Below, one piece after another: positions 7,893 to 14,720 of a DNA stretch of 64,000 nt; position 1 is the first letter of the stretch, and each line of letters opens with the position of its first letter. The translations under genes were made by a program, and so were the position numbers. Under the pieces are notes generated by a model. It was not told the origin of the DNA and searched no databases. It worked only from the letters and a program-made list of their open reading frames with translations. Origin of the DNA: an uncultured Lachnospiraceae bacterium (GTDB taxonomy: Bacteria; Bacillota; Clostridia; Lachnospirales; Lachnospiraceae); contig CACWQE010000015.1 in NCBI GenBank assembly GCA_902762905.1, positions 52,430-116,429 on the forward strand, written 5' to 3'.

Positions 7893-7962
7893 AGGTGTAA
7901 TTATTGCTATAAGGCAATGAAAGGTGTTTGCGTAAGCCACTACGCAAACGCCTTTTCTTTTT
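7893..7962 (+). ncRNA. Candidate small antisense RNA upstream of the replication gene
   Basis: The near-consensus promoter at 7858-7886 would start a transcript near 7893. It meets an intrinsic terminator after only about 60 bases: AAGGTGTTTGCGTA (7921-7934) pairs with TACGCAAACGCCTT (7941-7954), followed by TTCTTTTTC. A small hairpin (ATTGC/GCAAT, about 7903-7918) precedes it. No open reading frame is present. The RNA would be antisense to the message running from the YopX gene into the HUH replication gene, an arrangement like plasmid copy-number control RNAs (inference). Confidence 0.5.
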
Positions 7963-8554
7963 CTCTGTATACCTTTGTTGCGAATCCTGCTTTAAGGAAT
8001 CCGCCACATTCTTTATGTCTTGCCATATAGGCACAACTAAGCATTACATGACCGCACTTGGTACATTCCAACTGTAGATACGGAAGTGCCGACACCTGCA
8101 CATTTAACAGGGGCAAATACGGTATTTCTATATCGTTATCCCTGTAATACTGCATACCCTCCACAAAATCCGGGGTATCTATCGTATTACCAATAACCTT
8201 TATATCTGCCGTCTGTAGGCTCTCTAGTGCCACTATTTCGCCCCAAACAACATCTATTACCGTTTCTTCGTCCTCAACGATAAAATAGGCTATTTCGTCC
8301 TCTGTTTCGTGCAATATAATATCCTGTGCGTATATCTCGTTTCCGCTTTTGTCTACTGCTGCCGTCTGCCTGCAAAATGTATTAAAATTTATAGCGTACA
8401 CATTTGCACCCGGATAACCGCCCCTGTCTATGTAGTGACCCTCGGGGCGTTCTGCCCCGTCACTTGGTCGTGTCGGCGGATTGGTTACATATTCGCCGTG
8501 TATCCATATCGGGTAAGGCGTATTACTGCTTTTGGCTCTCGCTTTCACTCTCAC
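7940..8554 (-). CDS. YopX-family protein
   Basis: The N-terminal two thirds follow the phage YopX pattern: a short HGEYV lead, a region giving current settings (DRGGYPGANVYAIN), then IYAQDII about residue 78 and alternating beta strands. The C-terminus carries a CxxC...C zinc knuckle (CTKCGHV...CAYMARHKECGG), unlike the simple YopX domain. YopX function is unknown. A GTG start follows AAAGGGCGG and overlaps the preceding YopX gene by 32 bases. Its last codons form part of a hairpin that ends the antisense RNA on the other strand. Confidence 0.75.
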   Translation of the reverse strand: MRVKARAKSSNTPYPIWIHGEYVTNPPTRPSDGAERPEGHYIDRGGYPGANVYAINFNTFCRQTAAVDKSGNEIYAQDIILHETEDEIAYFIVEDEETVIDVVWGEIVALESLQTADIKVIGNTIDTPDFVEGMQYYRDNDIEIPYLPLLNVQVSALPYLQLECTKCGHVMLSCAYMARHKECGGFLKAGFATKVYREKEKAFA

Positions 8555-9008
8555 GCACCGCCCTTTCTGCTACCGTGTCTATGACCTCCATAAAATGACA
8601 ATCACACGCCCCTAATGTATCATCTACACACGGCAATAACTGATGTATAATACCCTCCGAATCAATCCAACAGAAAACAACCACGCCCGATAGCCTAACC
8701 TTGACCGTTTCGCCCTTAAATCCGGGCAATGAGTTATATTCCCTGTCTACGGTTGCACGGTCTACCACAAACTCCCTTACCTCTCCGTTTACCTTTAGGG
8801 TTGTTATATCTCCTGTGTAAATAGGTTTTCCGTGTCGGTCCCTGTAATCCGTTTCCTCTCCAAGGGTTGCGGGGTCTATGTCGTAAAAATCCCCCTGTGG
8901 TGTTCCGATTTCTGCTATTTCCTCGGTTTCAAATCCGTATGAGGGCAGACCGTAGACCCATTTATAGGAATCCGTGCTTTTGTCGTATGTCAATCCTCTG
9001 TATTTCAT
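8523..9008 (-). CDS. YopX-family protein
   Basis: A 161-residue protein beginning MKYRGLTYD, a standard YopX opening, with VYG, an acidic middle, then HGKPIYTGDI and strands to the C-terminus. I place the start at 9008, where the ATG shares one base with the preceding stop (TAATG) and GCGAGG lies upstream; a longer frame from 9089 runs through the previous gene and is unlikely. It is paired with a second YopX gene downstream. Function is unknown, although YopX proteins are frequent in prophages of Firmicutes. Confidence 0.75.
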   Translation of the reverse strand: MKYRGLTYDKSTDSYKWVYGLPSYGFETEEIAEIGTPQGDFYDIDPATLGEETDYRDRHGKPIYTGDITTLKVNGEVREFVVDRATVDREYNSLPGFKGETVKVRLSGVVVFCWIDSEGIIHQLLPCVDDTLGACDCHFMEVIDTVAERAVRESESESQKQ

Positions 9009-9229
9009 TATCTGATACCTCGCTTTTCCAATGCTTCCTTGTACCGTTCGTATGCTTCTAGTGTTATGTTTCCCTTTTCCAAAGGACACGGATTTTTTAC
9101 GCCTGTCCTCGGGTCAATCAAAATCATGCTCACAAACATACCGCCATAAAGCGTAAGACCACACGCACAAAAACGGCTATCCTTGTCTAAGATAAATTCG
9201 CAATCATAACAACATTTTTCTTTTGCCAT
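9008..9229 (-). CDS. Small cysteine-rich protein (73 aa)
   Basis: Cysteines at about residues 6, 7, 10, 21 and 23, plus a later CPL, suggest a small metal-binding fold. I do not recognise the family. The gene is stitched to both neighbours by one-base stop/start overlaps (TAATG), so all three are likely co-translated. Confidence 0.55.
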   Translation of the reverse strand: MAKEKCCYDCEFILDKDSRFCACGLTLYGGMFVSMILIDPRTGVKNPCPLEKGNITLEAYERYKEALEKRGIR

Positions 9230-9465
9230 TATTTACCGCCTGCTTTCTTCGGACACCATGCCGGAGAGGTCTTTATAGGCACTTCCTCCGAATACTTCGC
9301 ACCAAACCCTATAAATCCCTGCATTTTGTATATCCTGTGTTCTTCGTAATACTTTCTGATGTACTCATGGTCGGGGTGTTCGCAACTAAAATTACTCCTT
9401 GTGTTTCCTACAGGTCTAAACCCTTTGCAGTATTCGCAATCTGCACATCTGATTTTATCCGCCAT
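9229..9465 (-). CDS. Small cysteine-rich zinc-binding-like protein (78 aa)
   Basis: Starting at 9465 behind AAAGGAG, the protein opens MADKIRCADCEYCKGF with two CxxC-type pairs, then C...H about 20 residues later and a final WCP. This resembles short zinc-finger proteins of phage early regions. Its partner is unknown. It lies directly after the DGR-like target gene and its hairpin. Confidence 0.55.
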   Translation of the reverse strand: MADKIRCADCEYCKGFRPVGNTRSNFSCEHPDHEYIRKYYEEHRIYKMQGFIGFGAKYSEEVPIKTSPAWCPKKAGGK

Positions 9466-9489
9466 TCTTAAACTCCTTTCTTGCATAAG

Positions 9490-9509
9490 AGGGGTGCTAT
9501 CGCACCCCT
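9490..9509 (-). promoter_or_regulatory. GC-rich hairpin with GATA loop just 3' of the variable gene
   Basis: On the minus strand AGGGGTGC, loop GATA and GCACCCCT form an 8-bp stem with a four-base loop starting seven bases past the stop codon of the gene 9516-10505. From what I recall of the Bordetella phage BPP-1 DGR, mutagenic homing needs an 8-bp hairpin with a GRNA loop just beyond the variable repeat; GATA fits. It could also be a simple terminator, but no T-run follows. Confidence 0.55.
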
Positions 9510-9515
9510 TTACAG

Positions 9516-10505
9516 TTATTCAGTAATCAGTTTTCCGTTTACTTCGTAAAAAGCGGAGCGGAAGCCAATGTCGTCGTAGGAGTAGGAACGAGGGTGATTC
9601 AAGCTGAGAGCGGACGGACCCGAATTAGAGGTATTGTCGAACGCCGACCCACGGACAGGCATATACTCGCCCTCTGTAGCGTCAAACCATACATAAGTAT
9701 TGTTTTCCTCTTCCAATCTCTTTTCCGGGATAATACCCAAATCTCTAAGTGCCTGCGGAATCTCTGACAATTCAACCGTTAAATCCGCAATCTTTACGCC
9801 GTCATAATCCGGCTCGTACTCTTCGTGTTCCGGCAAGTCAACTATCGCAATATCTCCGCACTCTACATTGACCCTTACCGGTCCCCTGTTCGTCTTAACC
9901 TGCTGCCATTCCTTGCTATCCTTTGACAGGTCGCAATATGTGGACGCTGCGTAATTGCCCGGGATATGCTCGATAATGCCGTTTACAATACGCAATCCTG
10001 CCAACCACTCCCATACATTACCGTTAAGGTCTGATACGCCGTACTGCGTATGGTCGTGATTCCATGTAACCGGTCCGCTTCCTGTCAAAGTGCGACCATA
10101 TCCGCAATTCTTACGCTCTCCCTCTTCGTTCGGGTGGTAATAATCCTTTCCGCAACTTGTGTTACCGTGTGGCAATACGCCTTTTTCTCGGCTCTGATTT
10201 AACAAATATTCCCACTCTACGGCGGTCATTAAGTGCCAACCCTCGCCCTTGGCTCTGCAAGCCTGTACCGCTTCGTCAAAGGTAATACATACGGTAGAGT
10301 CTACCATTGGCAGACTATACGCCCTGCCGTTAATAACCACGTTCGGATACTTGGAAATATAGATAGCGTCCGCCACCTTATCCCCGATTTTGAACATTGC
10401 CGGGGTTTCCTCTGCGTCCTGTGGTCGCATATAACGGCACATAATGGACGGTATGCCCCTATCGTCAAAAATTACTACGTTGTTGTGATGTACTGCGTTT
10501 AACAT
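9516..10505 (-). CDS. Formylglycine-enzyme/C-lectin-fold protein, probable DGR target
   Basis: The 329-residue protein contains a formylglycine-generating-enzyme-like domain (MTAVEWEYLLNQ, GVSDLNGNVWEW, about residues 100-190) and ends in a module with RGSAF, LSLNHPRS and DIGFRSAFYE. That C-terminal pattern is the one seen in variable proteins of diversity-generating retroelements. There, residues on the C-lectin surface vary because adenines in a template repeat are changed during reverse transcription. Codons in the module are mostly NNC/NNT (TTC, GAC, TAC, TCC, CAC), as expected. The start at 10505 follows AAGGAGGA; a frame from 10610 has no ribosome site. No reverse transcriptase, template repeat or Avd gene is seen in this window. 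Confidence 0.75.
   Translation of the reverse strand: MLNAVHHNNVVIFDDRGIPSIMCRYMRPQDAEETPAMFKIGDKVADAIYISKYPNVVINGRAYSLPMVDSTVCITFDEAVQACRAKGEGWHLMTAVEWEYLLNQSREKGVLPHGNTSCGKDYYHPNEEGERKNCGYGRTLTGSGPVTWNHDHTQYGVSDLNGNVWEWLAGLRIVNGIIEHIPGNYAASTYCDLSKDSKEWQQVKTNRGPVRVNVECGDIAIVDLPEHEEYEPDYDGVKIADLTVELSEIPQALRDLGIIPEKRLEEENNTYVWFDATEGEYMPVRGSAFDNTSNSGPSALSLNHPRSYSYDDIGFRSAFYEVNGKLITE
9540..9660 (-). other. Candidate DGR variable repeat
   Basis: This covers the last roughly 40 codons of the gene 9516-10505, from RGSAF to FYEV. Candidate variable positions are encoded by TTC, GAC, AAT, TCC, TAC, CAC and GAC codons, all reachable from AAC/AAT by changes at adenine. The conserved 3' part (GGCTTCCGCTCCGC, GFRSA) would be the homing anchor. 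Boundaries are estimates because the template copy is not in view. Confidence 0.5.
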
Positions 10506-10519
10506 CTTCCTTGTCCTCC

Positions 10520-10723
10520 TTATTTTTTGGAATAAATTGAGTGTAACTTTATGCTTCCTCTCCGCTTTATGCTTTCCTCGGTATGTATTCCCGAATCGAA
10601 AAAAGCACAAAACGTAGTACCGCCAATAACTGTAGTTGCTACGATATGCGACCCGATATTATGAAACTCGCACTTGCTGACGTTTCGGTACGCTATCGTA
10701 TGCTTTTCTGCCCTGCTTGCCAT
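10520..10723 (-). CDS. Hypothetical small protein (67 aa)
   Basis: A small beta-rich protein of unknown family, starting behind a strong site (AAAGGAGGGG). It lies immediately upstream of the DGR-like target gene, where DGR accessory (Avd) genes often sit, but its sequence does not look like the four-helix Avd protein. Confidence 0.55.
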   Translation of the reverse strand: MASRAEKHTIAYRNVSKCEFHNIGSHIVATTVIGGTTFCAFFDSGIHTEESIKRRGSIKLHSIYSKK

Positions 10724-10832
10724 TTTGCCCCTCCTTTCTCGGTGTGACCGTTACTTTAATATCTACACCCTCTTTACGGGCAATCAGCAAAGCCAAGGTT
10801 TCATAAAAGCGTTGTGCCTGTATCTGTTCCAT
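10659..10832 (-). CDS. Possible small ORF (57 aa)
   Basis: A frame opening MEQIQAQRFYETLALL runs 57 codons. It begins inside the end of the 10801-11076 gene, with a weak AGAGGGCG site upstream, and overlaps the 10520-10723 gene by 65 bases. Its first 35 residues read like real protein (amphipathic helix, then VDIKVTVTPR); the rest lies in the overlap. Without it the 77 bases between the two neighbouring genes would be empty. Confidence 0.4.
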   Translation of the reverse strand: MEQIQAQRFYETLALLIARKEGVDIKVTVTPRKEGQNGKQGRKAYDSVPKRQQVRVS

Positions 10833-11076
10833 GTAACGCCCTCTCTTCCTTCATAATCTCTACTGCTGCTTCTTTAATCTGTCTAAAATCTTCTTTCAGA
10901 ATATCCGCCGTGAGTTCCAAGACCTCCAACGGCAAATCTTCATCAATCACTATAGAGCCGACCATATCCGCCAACTCTCTAGCCTTTGCCTTATTCCCCT
11001 GTAGGGTGTCAAAGGCTCTTTGTACTTCTACAGGGGATTCCCGGTATAATCTTTGTGTTTCCTCTTTCAAGTCCAC
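10801..11076 (-). CDS. Hypothetical helical element protein (91 aa)
   Basis: An acidic, mostly helical protein with no family I can name. It uses a GTG start at 11076 with AGGAGG ten bases upstream. It is the second gene of the leftward operon from the switch promoter, a position typical of early phage genes. Confidence 0.55.
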   Translation of the reverse strand: MDLKEETQRLYRESPVEVQRAFDTLQGNKAKARELADMVGSIVIDEDLPLEVLELTADILKEDFRQIKEAAVEIMKEERALHGTDTGTTLL

Positions 11077-11108
11077 TTTCCTACGTCCTCCTGTCCTGTC
11101 TGATTGCT

Positions 11109-11276
11109 TTATGCTCTGCGAAGTTCGGGGGTCGGTGCTGACTTGGATAACTTAATACCAATCATAATTCCCTTAACCTGCTGCTTTTCGCTTTCGGACA
11201 TAGTTTTGAGGATTTCGATAAATTCGGTTGTTTCTCTCTTTTCTCTCTCCGCCTGTAATGTGGTTGCTTCTAACAT
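11109..11276 (-). CDS. First gene of the leftward operon (55 aa)
   Basis: A 55-codon frame begins MLEATTLQAEREKRETTEF and continues with a helix around ILKTMSESEKQQVKG. It follows GGAGG and lies directly downstream of a consensus leftward promoter (-10 at 11335-11340). Its helical, charged character and first-gene position suggest an early regulatory peptide, but I recognise no family and see no helix-turn-helix. Confidence 0.6.
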   Translation of the reverse strand: MLEATTLQAEREKRETTEFIEILKTMSESEKQQVKGIMIGIKLSKSAPTPELRRA

Positions 11277-11328
11277 AGGCTTGTACCTCCTTTCAATGGT
11301 GGTCTATGTGACATTCTTTGTTGTCTAT

Positions 11329-11411
11329 GCTCACATTATACGTTACAACGCTCACATTGTCAATTACTTTTTTATATTTTTGTTGACATTGCTCACAAAA
11401 GGCAGTATATT
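11329..11411. promoter_or_regulatory. Divergent switch: two consensus promoters and three GCTCACA boxes
   Basis: Leftward: TTGACA (complement of 11358-11363), 17-bp spacer, TATAAT (complement of 11335-11340). Rightward: TTGACA (11383-11388), 17-bp spacer, TATATT (11406-11411), driving the repressor. GCTCACA boxes start at 11329, 11350 and 11391, which is 21 and 41 bp apart and so on one helical face. One lies in each promoter spacer and one at the leftward -10/start. These are probably operators for the adjacent XRE repressor. Confidence 0.75.
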
Positions 11412-11432
11412 ATACTCAAAGGAGGTACATAG

Positions 11433-11777
11433 ATGAATAGTAGAATCGAAGAATTAAGAAACACTCTCGGGTTAAGTCAAGATAAATTCGGCGAAGCGTT
11501 GGGCGTTACTCGTACCGCTGTTTGTGCTTGGGAAAACGGACGGCGTGGAGTATCGGAGCAAACTATTATTTCTATCTGCCGGGAATTTAATGTTAATCGT
11601 GCGTGGCTTGTTGAGGGTGTCGGAGATATGTTTACCAATCTGCCGGAAACGATATTAGACGAATTGGCTTTACAGTTCGATTTATCCGTTGAGGAAAAAG
11701 AGTTGGTATCAGATTTCTGTAACCTGTCAAAAGAACAAAGAACGGTTATTATGAGATTCCTTAGAGGAAATAACTAA
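11433..11777 (+). CDS. XRE-family repressor of the element
   Basis: The N-terminal helix-turn-helix (residues 4-60) reads RIEELRNTLGLSQDKFGEALGVTRTAVCAWENGRR, followed by an extended recognition region and a short acidic C-terminal domain rather than a LexA-type protease domain. At 114 residues it is a compact phage-type repressor. AAAGGAGG precedes the ATG. It is divergent from the leftward operon and placed to bind the three boxes between them, so it probably maintains the integrated state. Lacking a peptidase domain, it would need another inactivation route (inference). Confidence 0.85.
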   Translation: MNSRIEELRNTLGLSQDKFGEALGVTRTAVCAWENGRRGVSEQTIISICREFNVNRAWLVEGVGDMFTNLPETILDELALQFDLSVEEKELVSDFCNLSKEQRTVIMRFLRGNN

Positions 11778-11799
11778 AGGGTCGGTTGCCCGACCCTTT
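11776..11799 (+). terminator. Hairpin after the repressor gene
   Basis: AAAGGGTCGG (11776-11785), loop TTGC and CCGACCCTTT (11790-11799) form a perfect 10-bp stem just past the stop codon. No long T-run follows, so termination may be partial; the symmetry could serve the convergent 36-residue ORF too. Confidence 0.55.
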
Positions 11800-11803
11800 C
11801 GCT

Positions 11804-11914
11804 CTACTTACCAGTATATATGTATTCTATGAAACGGTGGATACGTTCCAACGCTCGTACATCATTTATACTTGTAAGCATTTCAATAATGGATTTTCGT
11901 AGTTTTTCTTTCAT
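11804..11914 (-). CDS. Micro-protein convergent to the repressor (36 aa)
   Basis: MKEKLRKSIIEMLTSINDV and a following RALERIHRFIEYIYTGK make a basic amphipathic 36-residue protein. The start has a strong AGGAGG ten bases upstream. Similar short proteins ending in an RFIxYIYTG-like helix are common beside phage repressors in Clostridia, as far as I recall. It was too short for automated listing. Confidence 0.55.
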   Translation of the reverse strand: MKEKLRKSIIEMLTSINDVRALERIHRFIEYIYTGK

Positions 11915-12005
11915 GTGCGTTTAAATCCTCCTTTGTTCGGTTTATTATACCGCACATTAAGACGGATTGTAACCACTGCTGCCACGATTTCCATTATCTT
12001 GGAAA

Positions 12006-12203
12006 TTATTTGTATTGGCTCTCGTAGAGGTCGCTTATTTTAACCCCTAGAGCCTTTGCGATTGTTTCCAACTGTTTTATAGTTGGAGATACCCTCCCAT
12101 TTTCTATATTGTTGAGGGTGCTTTTTCCTATCCCGGTTAAGCCGGACAGTTTTACCAATGTAACATTTTTATCATTTCTTGCCTGCCAAGTAAGTATCTC
12201 CAT
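12006..12203 (-). CDS. Small XRE-family regulator (65 aa)
   Basis: The whole protein is a helix-turn-helix: WQARNDKNVTLVKLSGLTG, then GKSTLNNIENGRVSPT and the closing LGVKISDLYES. It is a Cro/SinR-like single-domain DNA binder. GGAGG lies upstream. It is a second candidate, besides the 11433 repressor, for binding the ATACTTACGG palindromes, and may antagonise the main repressor. Confidence 0.8.
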   Translation of the reverse strand: MEILTWQARNDKNVTLVKLSGLTGIGKSTLNNIENGRVSPTIKQLETIAKALGVKISDLYESQYK

Positions 12204-12269
12204 AATATTTTACCTCCGCTATATAGTTTAGCGGTCGGCAGACAGACAACACACAAGGAGGTTTTCACT

Positions 12270-12563
12270 ATGGGTATGTTTACCAAGAATCAGAAAAACA
12301 CAGCAACTGTCATTTATGACGAAACAAAGAAATATCTTAAACCAAAGGACGGCAAGGTACACGTTGTTATGATTAACAGTTTTAGTAAACTGCTTAATCA
12401 GATTTTCGGTTGTGAGGATAAATATACTACTCAAATTGACGAGATTCTTTGTTGTATGCAGAATGACGGATACGAGATTTTGGACGTTAAATTTAACTCT
12501 ATCCAAGGACAGGGAATGTCTAAAGAAATGGAGGGTTTCCATACCCTTATAACCTACAGATAA
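12270..12563 (+). CDS. Hypothetical element protein (97 aa)
   Basis: A 97-residue alpha/beta protein, divergent from the small XRE gene, with AAGGAGG upstream and a strong terminator downstream, so it forms its own unit. The C-terminal half (QNDGYEILDVKFNSIQGQG) resembles small DUF4177-like domains only vaguely. No function is assigned. Confidence 0.6.
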   Translation: MGMFTKNQKNTATVIYDETKKYLKPKDGKVHVVMINSFSKLLNQIFGCEDKYTTQIDEILCCMQNDGYEILDVKFNSIQGQGMSKEMEGFHTLITYR

Positions 12564-12573
12564 TTTAAAAGAA

Positions 12574-12606
12574 AAACCGCCCGCTACTACCAATAGCGGA
12601 CGGTTT
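12574..12606 (+). terminator. Intrinsic terminator
   Basis: AAACCGCCCGCTA (12574-12586) pairs with TAGCGGACGGTTT (12594-12606), a 13-bp stem with one mismatch, 10 bases after the 97-residue ORF. Confidence 0.7.
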
Positions 12607-12725
12607 CTAAATACCTCTGTTAGACAAAGGAATTTGATTTAAACGCAAATAAATTATAGCATAATTCCTATTGTCTTTCAATGGTTTTTATTTTTGTACC
12701 CATTTTCAGAAAGGCAGGTGCTATA

Positions 12726-14105
12726 ATGTCGGTTAGTCATTTTTTCTCACATTATCCCACTATTGAATATAAAAAAGCGGCCCTGTATGTGCGGTGTTCC
12801 AAAGAGGAACAAGCCAAGTTTGGTGATACTATCGAAGCACAAACAGAGGACTTAAAGGAATTTGCCCGGCAACATCATTTACAGGTTGTTGATATTTACG
12901 TTGATGAGGGGCATACCGCACGAAAGAAGTATAACAAGCGTAAAGAGTTTGTCCGTATGCTGCATGATGTAGAATTGCATAAATTCCAATATATCATCTT
13001 CACAAAATTAGACCGTTGGTTTCGTAATATATCCGACTTTTACAAGATACAAGAAATTCTTGATAATAACGGCGTAACGTGGCTTACTGCATTGGAACGC
13101 TATGAAATGGAAACTACAAACGGTAGACTTAATGTAAATATCCGCCTGTCCGTGGCACAGGACGAAGCCGACCGGGATAGCGACCGAATAAAGGACGTAT
13201 TCCGCCTTAAAGTCAAAAAAGGGGAAGCCATAACGGGTAGCCTGCCTATTGGCTTAATGGTTGGAGAGGACGGCAAAGTATCCATTGACCCGGATAATGT
13301 GCAAATTGCCTATGATATGTTTGATTATTTTGAATTGCACAACTCCAAGCGTGGTACTCTCCTGTATCTGATAGATAAATATAACCGCTATTTCTGCTAT
13401 GAAACTATTTCCCGTGCGTTGAGGAATCCTTTATACAAAGGGGAATACCGGGGCAATCCCGACTACTGCCCTAAGATAATTGAGCCGGACCGGTTCGACC
13501 GTATACAGGTGCTTGGTAAACGCAATGTAAGGAAAAGAGCCAATAACCGCTATTATGTTTTTAGTGGTCTTGCACAATGTAAAGAGTGCGGACACGCCCT
13601 TGTAGCCAATACCACATATCAAAAACGCTACGACCGGGAATACACTAATTACAGGTGCAATATATACTCAAATACCAAGTTATGTAGTCACAACAAGGGA
13701 ATCAATGAGAAAAAGATAGAATCGTATTTGTTGGAGCATATCAAACCCGAATTAGAAAAGTATGTTGCTGATTATGAGATAAGCCAAAGGCAGCAGACCC
13801 AAAAAGCGGACCCAAGCAAAATAAAGGCAAAGTTAAACCGCCTTAAAGACCTGTATGTTAATGAATTGATAGACTTGGAGGACTACCGTATAGAGTATGA
13901 GGATTTACAGGCACAATTAAAGAAAATTACAACTGCTGCCACGCCGGATAAAAAAGACCTTTCGCATATCCGGGCATTTCTTGAAACCGACTTGCAAACC
14001 ATATACGATACACTCACGCCACAGGAAAAGCGTACTTTATGGAGTAGTATTATTGATAAAATCATTGTAGATAATGACGGAGGGATTGAGATAGTATTTT
14101 TATGA
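12726..14105 (+). CDS. Large serine recombinase (element integrase)
   Basis: The N-terminal resolvase domain has YVRCSKEEQ with catalytic Ser25, then the DRWFRN and RLSVAQDEADRDSDRIKD segments. A recombinase domain follows (about residues 165-270), then a zinc ribbon (CKECG...YRC...C, about 290-335) and a C-terminal coiled coil, all normal for a large serine integrase. The ATG at 12726 is chosen because AAAGGCAGG precedes it; an in-frame codon at 12681 has none. The gene ends about 20 bp from the junction with the interrupted ABC gene, so it lies next to its attachment site and should catalyse both insertion and, with a directionality factor, excision. Confidence 0.95.
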   Translation: MSVSHFFSHYPTIEYKKAALYVRCSKEEQAKFGDTIEAQTEDLKEFARQHHLQVVDIYVDEGHTARKKYNKRKEFVRMLHDVELHKFQYIIFTKLDRWFRNISDFYKIQEILDNNGVTWLTALERYEMETTNGRLNVNIRLSVAQDEADRDSDRIKDVFRLKVKKGEAITGSLPIGLMVGEDGKVSIDPDNVQIAYDMFDYFELHNSKRGTLLYLIDKYNRYFCYETISRALRNPLYKGEYRGNPDYCPKIIEPDRFDRIQVLGKRNVRKRANNRYYVFSGLAQCKECGHALVANTTYQKRYDREYTNYRCNIYSNTKLCSHNKGINEKKIESYLLEHIKPELEKYVADYEISQRQQTQKADPSKIKAKLNRLKDLYVNELIDLEDYRIEYEDLQAQLKKITTAATPDKKDLSHIRAFLETDLQTIYDTLTPQEKRTLWSSIIDKIIVDNDGGIEIVFL

Positions 14106-14130
14106 TTTTTGTTGTACTATCTCGACCGCT
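14088..14130. other. Right attachment junction (attR) with a 9-bp inverted repeat
   Basis: On the minus strand the ABC ATPase frame matches its family through ADEPTGA, then diverges after about 14124 into VEIVQQKS and a stop; the usual next residues are LD. The junction is therefore near 14119-14130. GAGATAGTA (14088-14096) and TACTATCTC (14115-14123) form an inverted repeat spanning the recombinase stop. The exact two-base crossover core cannot be fixed without the left junction. Confidence 0.65.
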
Positions 14131-14666
14131 CCTGTCGGCTCATCTGCAAAGATGACTTTCGGCTTATGTGCAATCGCTCTTGCAATTGCCACTCTCTGTT
14201 GTTCTCCACCGGACATCTCCCCCGGCATATGAGGCATATGATTCATCCGGTTTTTCAATCCGACCAGTTCCAGACATTCTTTCACACGTTCCTCTCTTTT
14301 CTCCGTTGTCTGTGCCAGCCGGAGCCCAAAATCTACATTCTCATATGCATTCATTACCGGTATCAATGCCACCGCCTGAAAAATGAACCCCATATCCTTG
14401 CGCCGCAGATATTCCCGCTCCTGTTCGGTCGCCTTGCCAATCTCCTTTTCTCCCCAATATATCTGTCCCTGTGTCGGGCGATCCAAAGCACTTAACAGAT
14501 TCAGTAAGGTTGTCTTTCCCGACCCGGACCGGCCTTTCAGAATGGTAAGTTTTCCTGCCGGCACGATCATGTCAATTCCATGAAGTACTTCAATCTCTCT
14601 TCCACCTCCAAGTGGAAAAGATCTTGTTACTCCTTTGGATTCAATCATAACATCTGTATCTTCCAT
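14100..14666 (-). pseudogene. ABC-transporter ATPase, interrupted by the element
   Basis: A LolD/MacB-type ATPase of an export system. Walker A (GRSGSGKTT), Q-loop region (FQAVALIP), signature MSGGEQQRVAIARA and Walker B (VIFADEPTGA) are intact. The protein then ends with eight element-encoded residues, losing the D-loop, H-loop and C-terminus. As it stands it should not hydrolyse ATP normally. The missing 3' part should lie left of the element, outside this window, and precise excision would rebuild the gene. The start follows AGGAG. It is the last gene of the leftward export operon. Confidence 0.88.
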
Positions 14667-14720
14667 ATTACACTCCTATCTCTTTTTTCCATAGACAATC
14701 CCGAAATATGCATTCTCTCA

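Larger units (their letters stand above)
1..14124. mobile_element. Right part of an integrated element (prophage or integrative element), left end outside window
   Basis: The stretch holds densely packed, mostly leftward small genes with overlapping starts and stops, phage-type functions (YopX, RecU, HUH replication protein, methyltransferase), a divergent repressor switch and a large serine recombinase at its right edge. The right boundary is placed where an ABC-transporter ATPase reading frame stops matching its family, at about 14124. No structural, portal or conjugation gene is in view, so phage and integrative mobilizable element cannot be told apart. Confidence 0.85.

Noticed and set aside
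1..14124. Reverse transcriptase or Avd gene for the DGR-like target
   Set aside because: I read all frames of reasonable length in the element part; none shows the YxDD box or other RT motifs, and no small helical protein resembles Avd.
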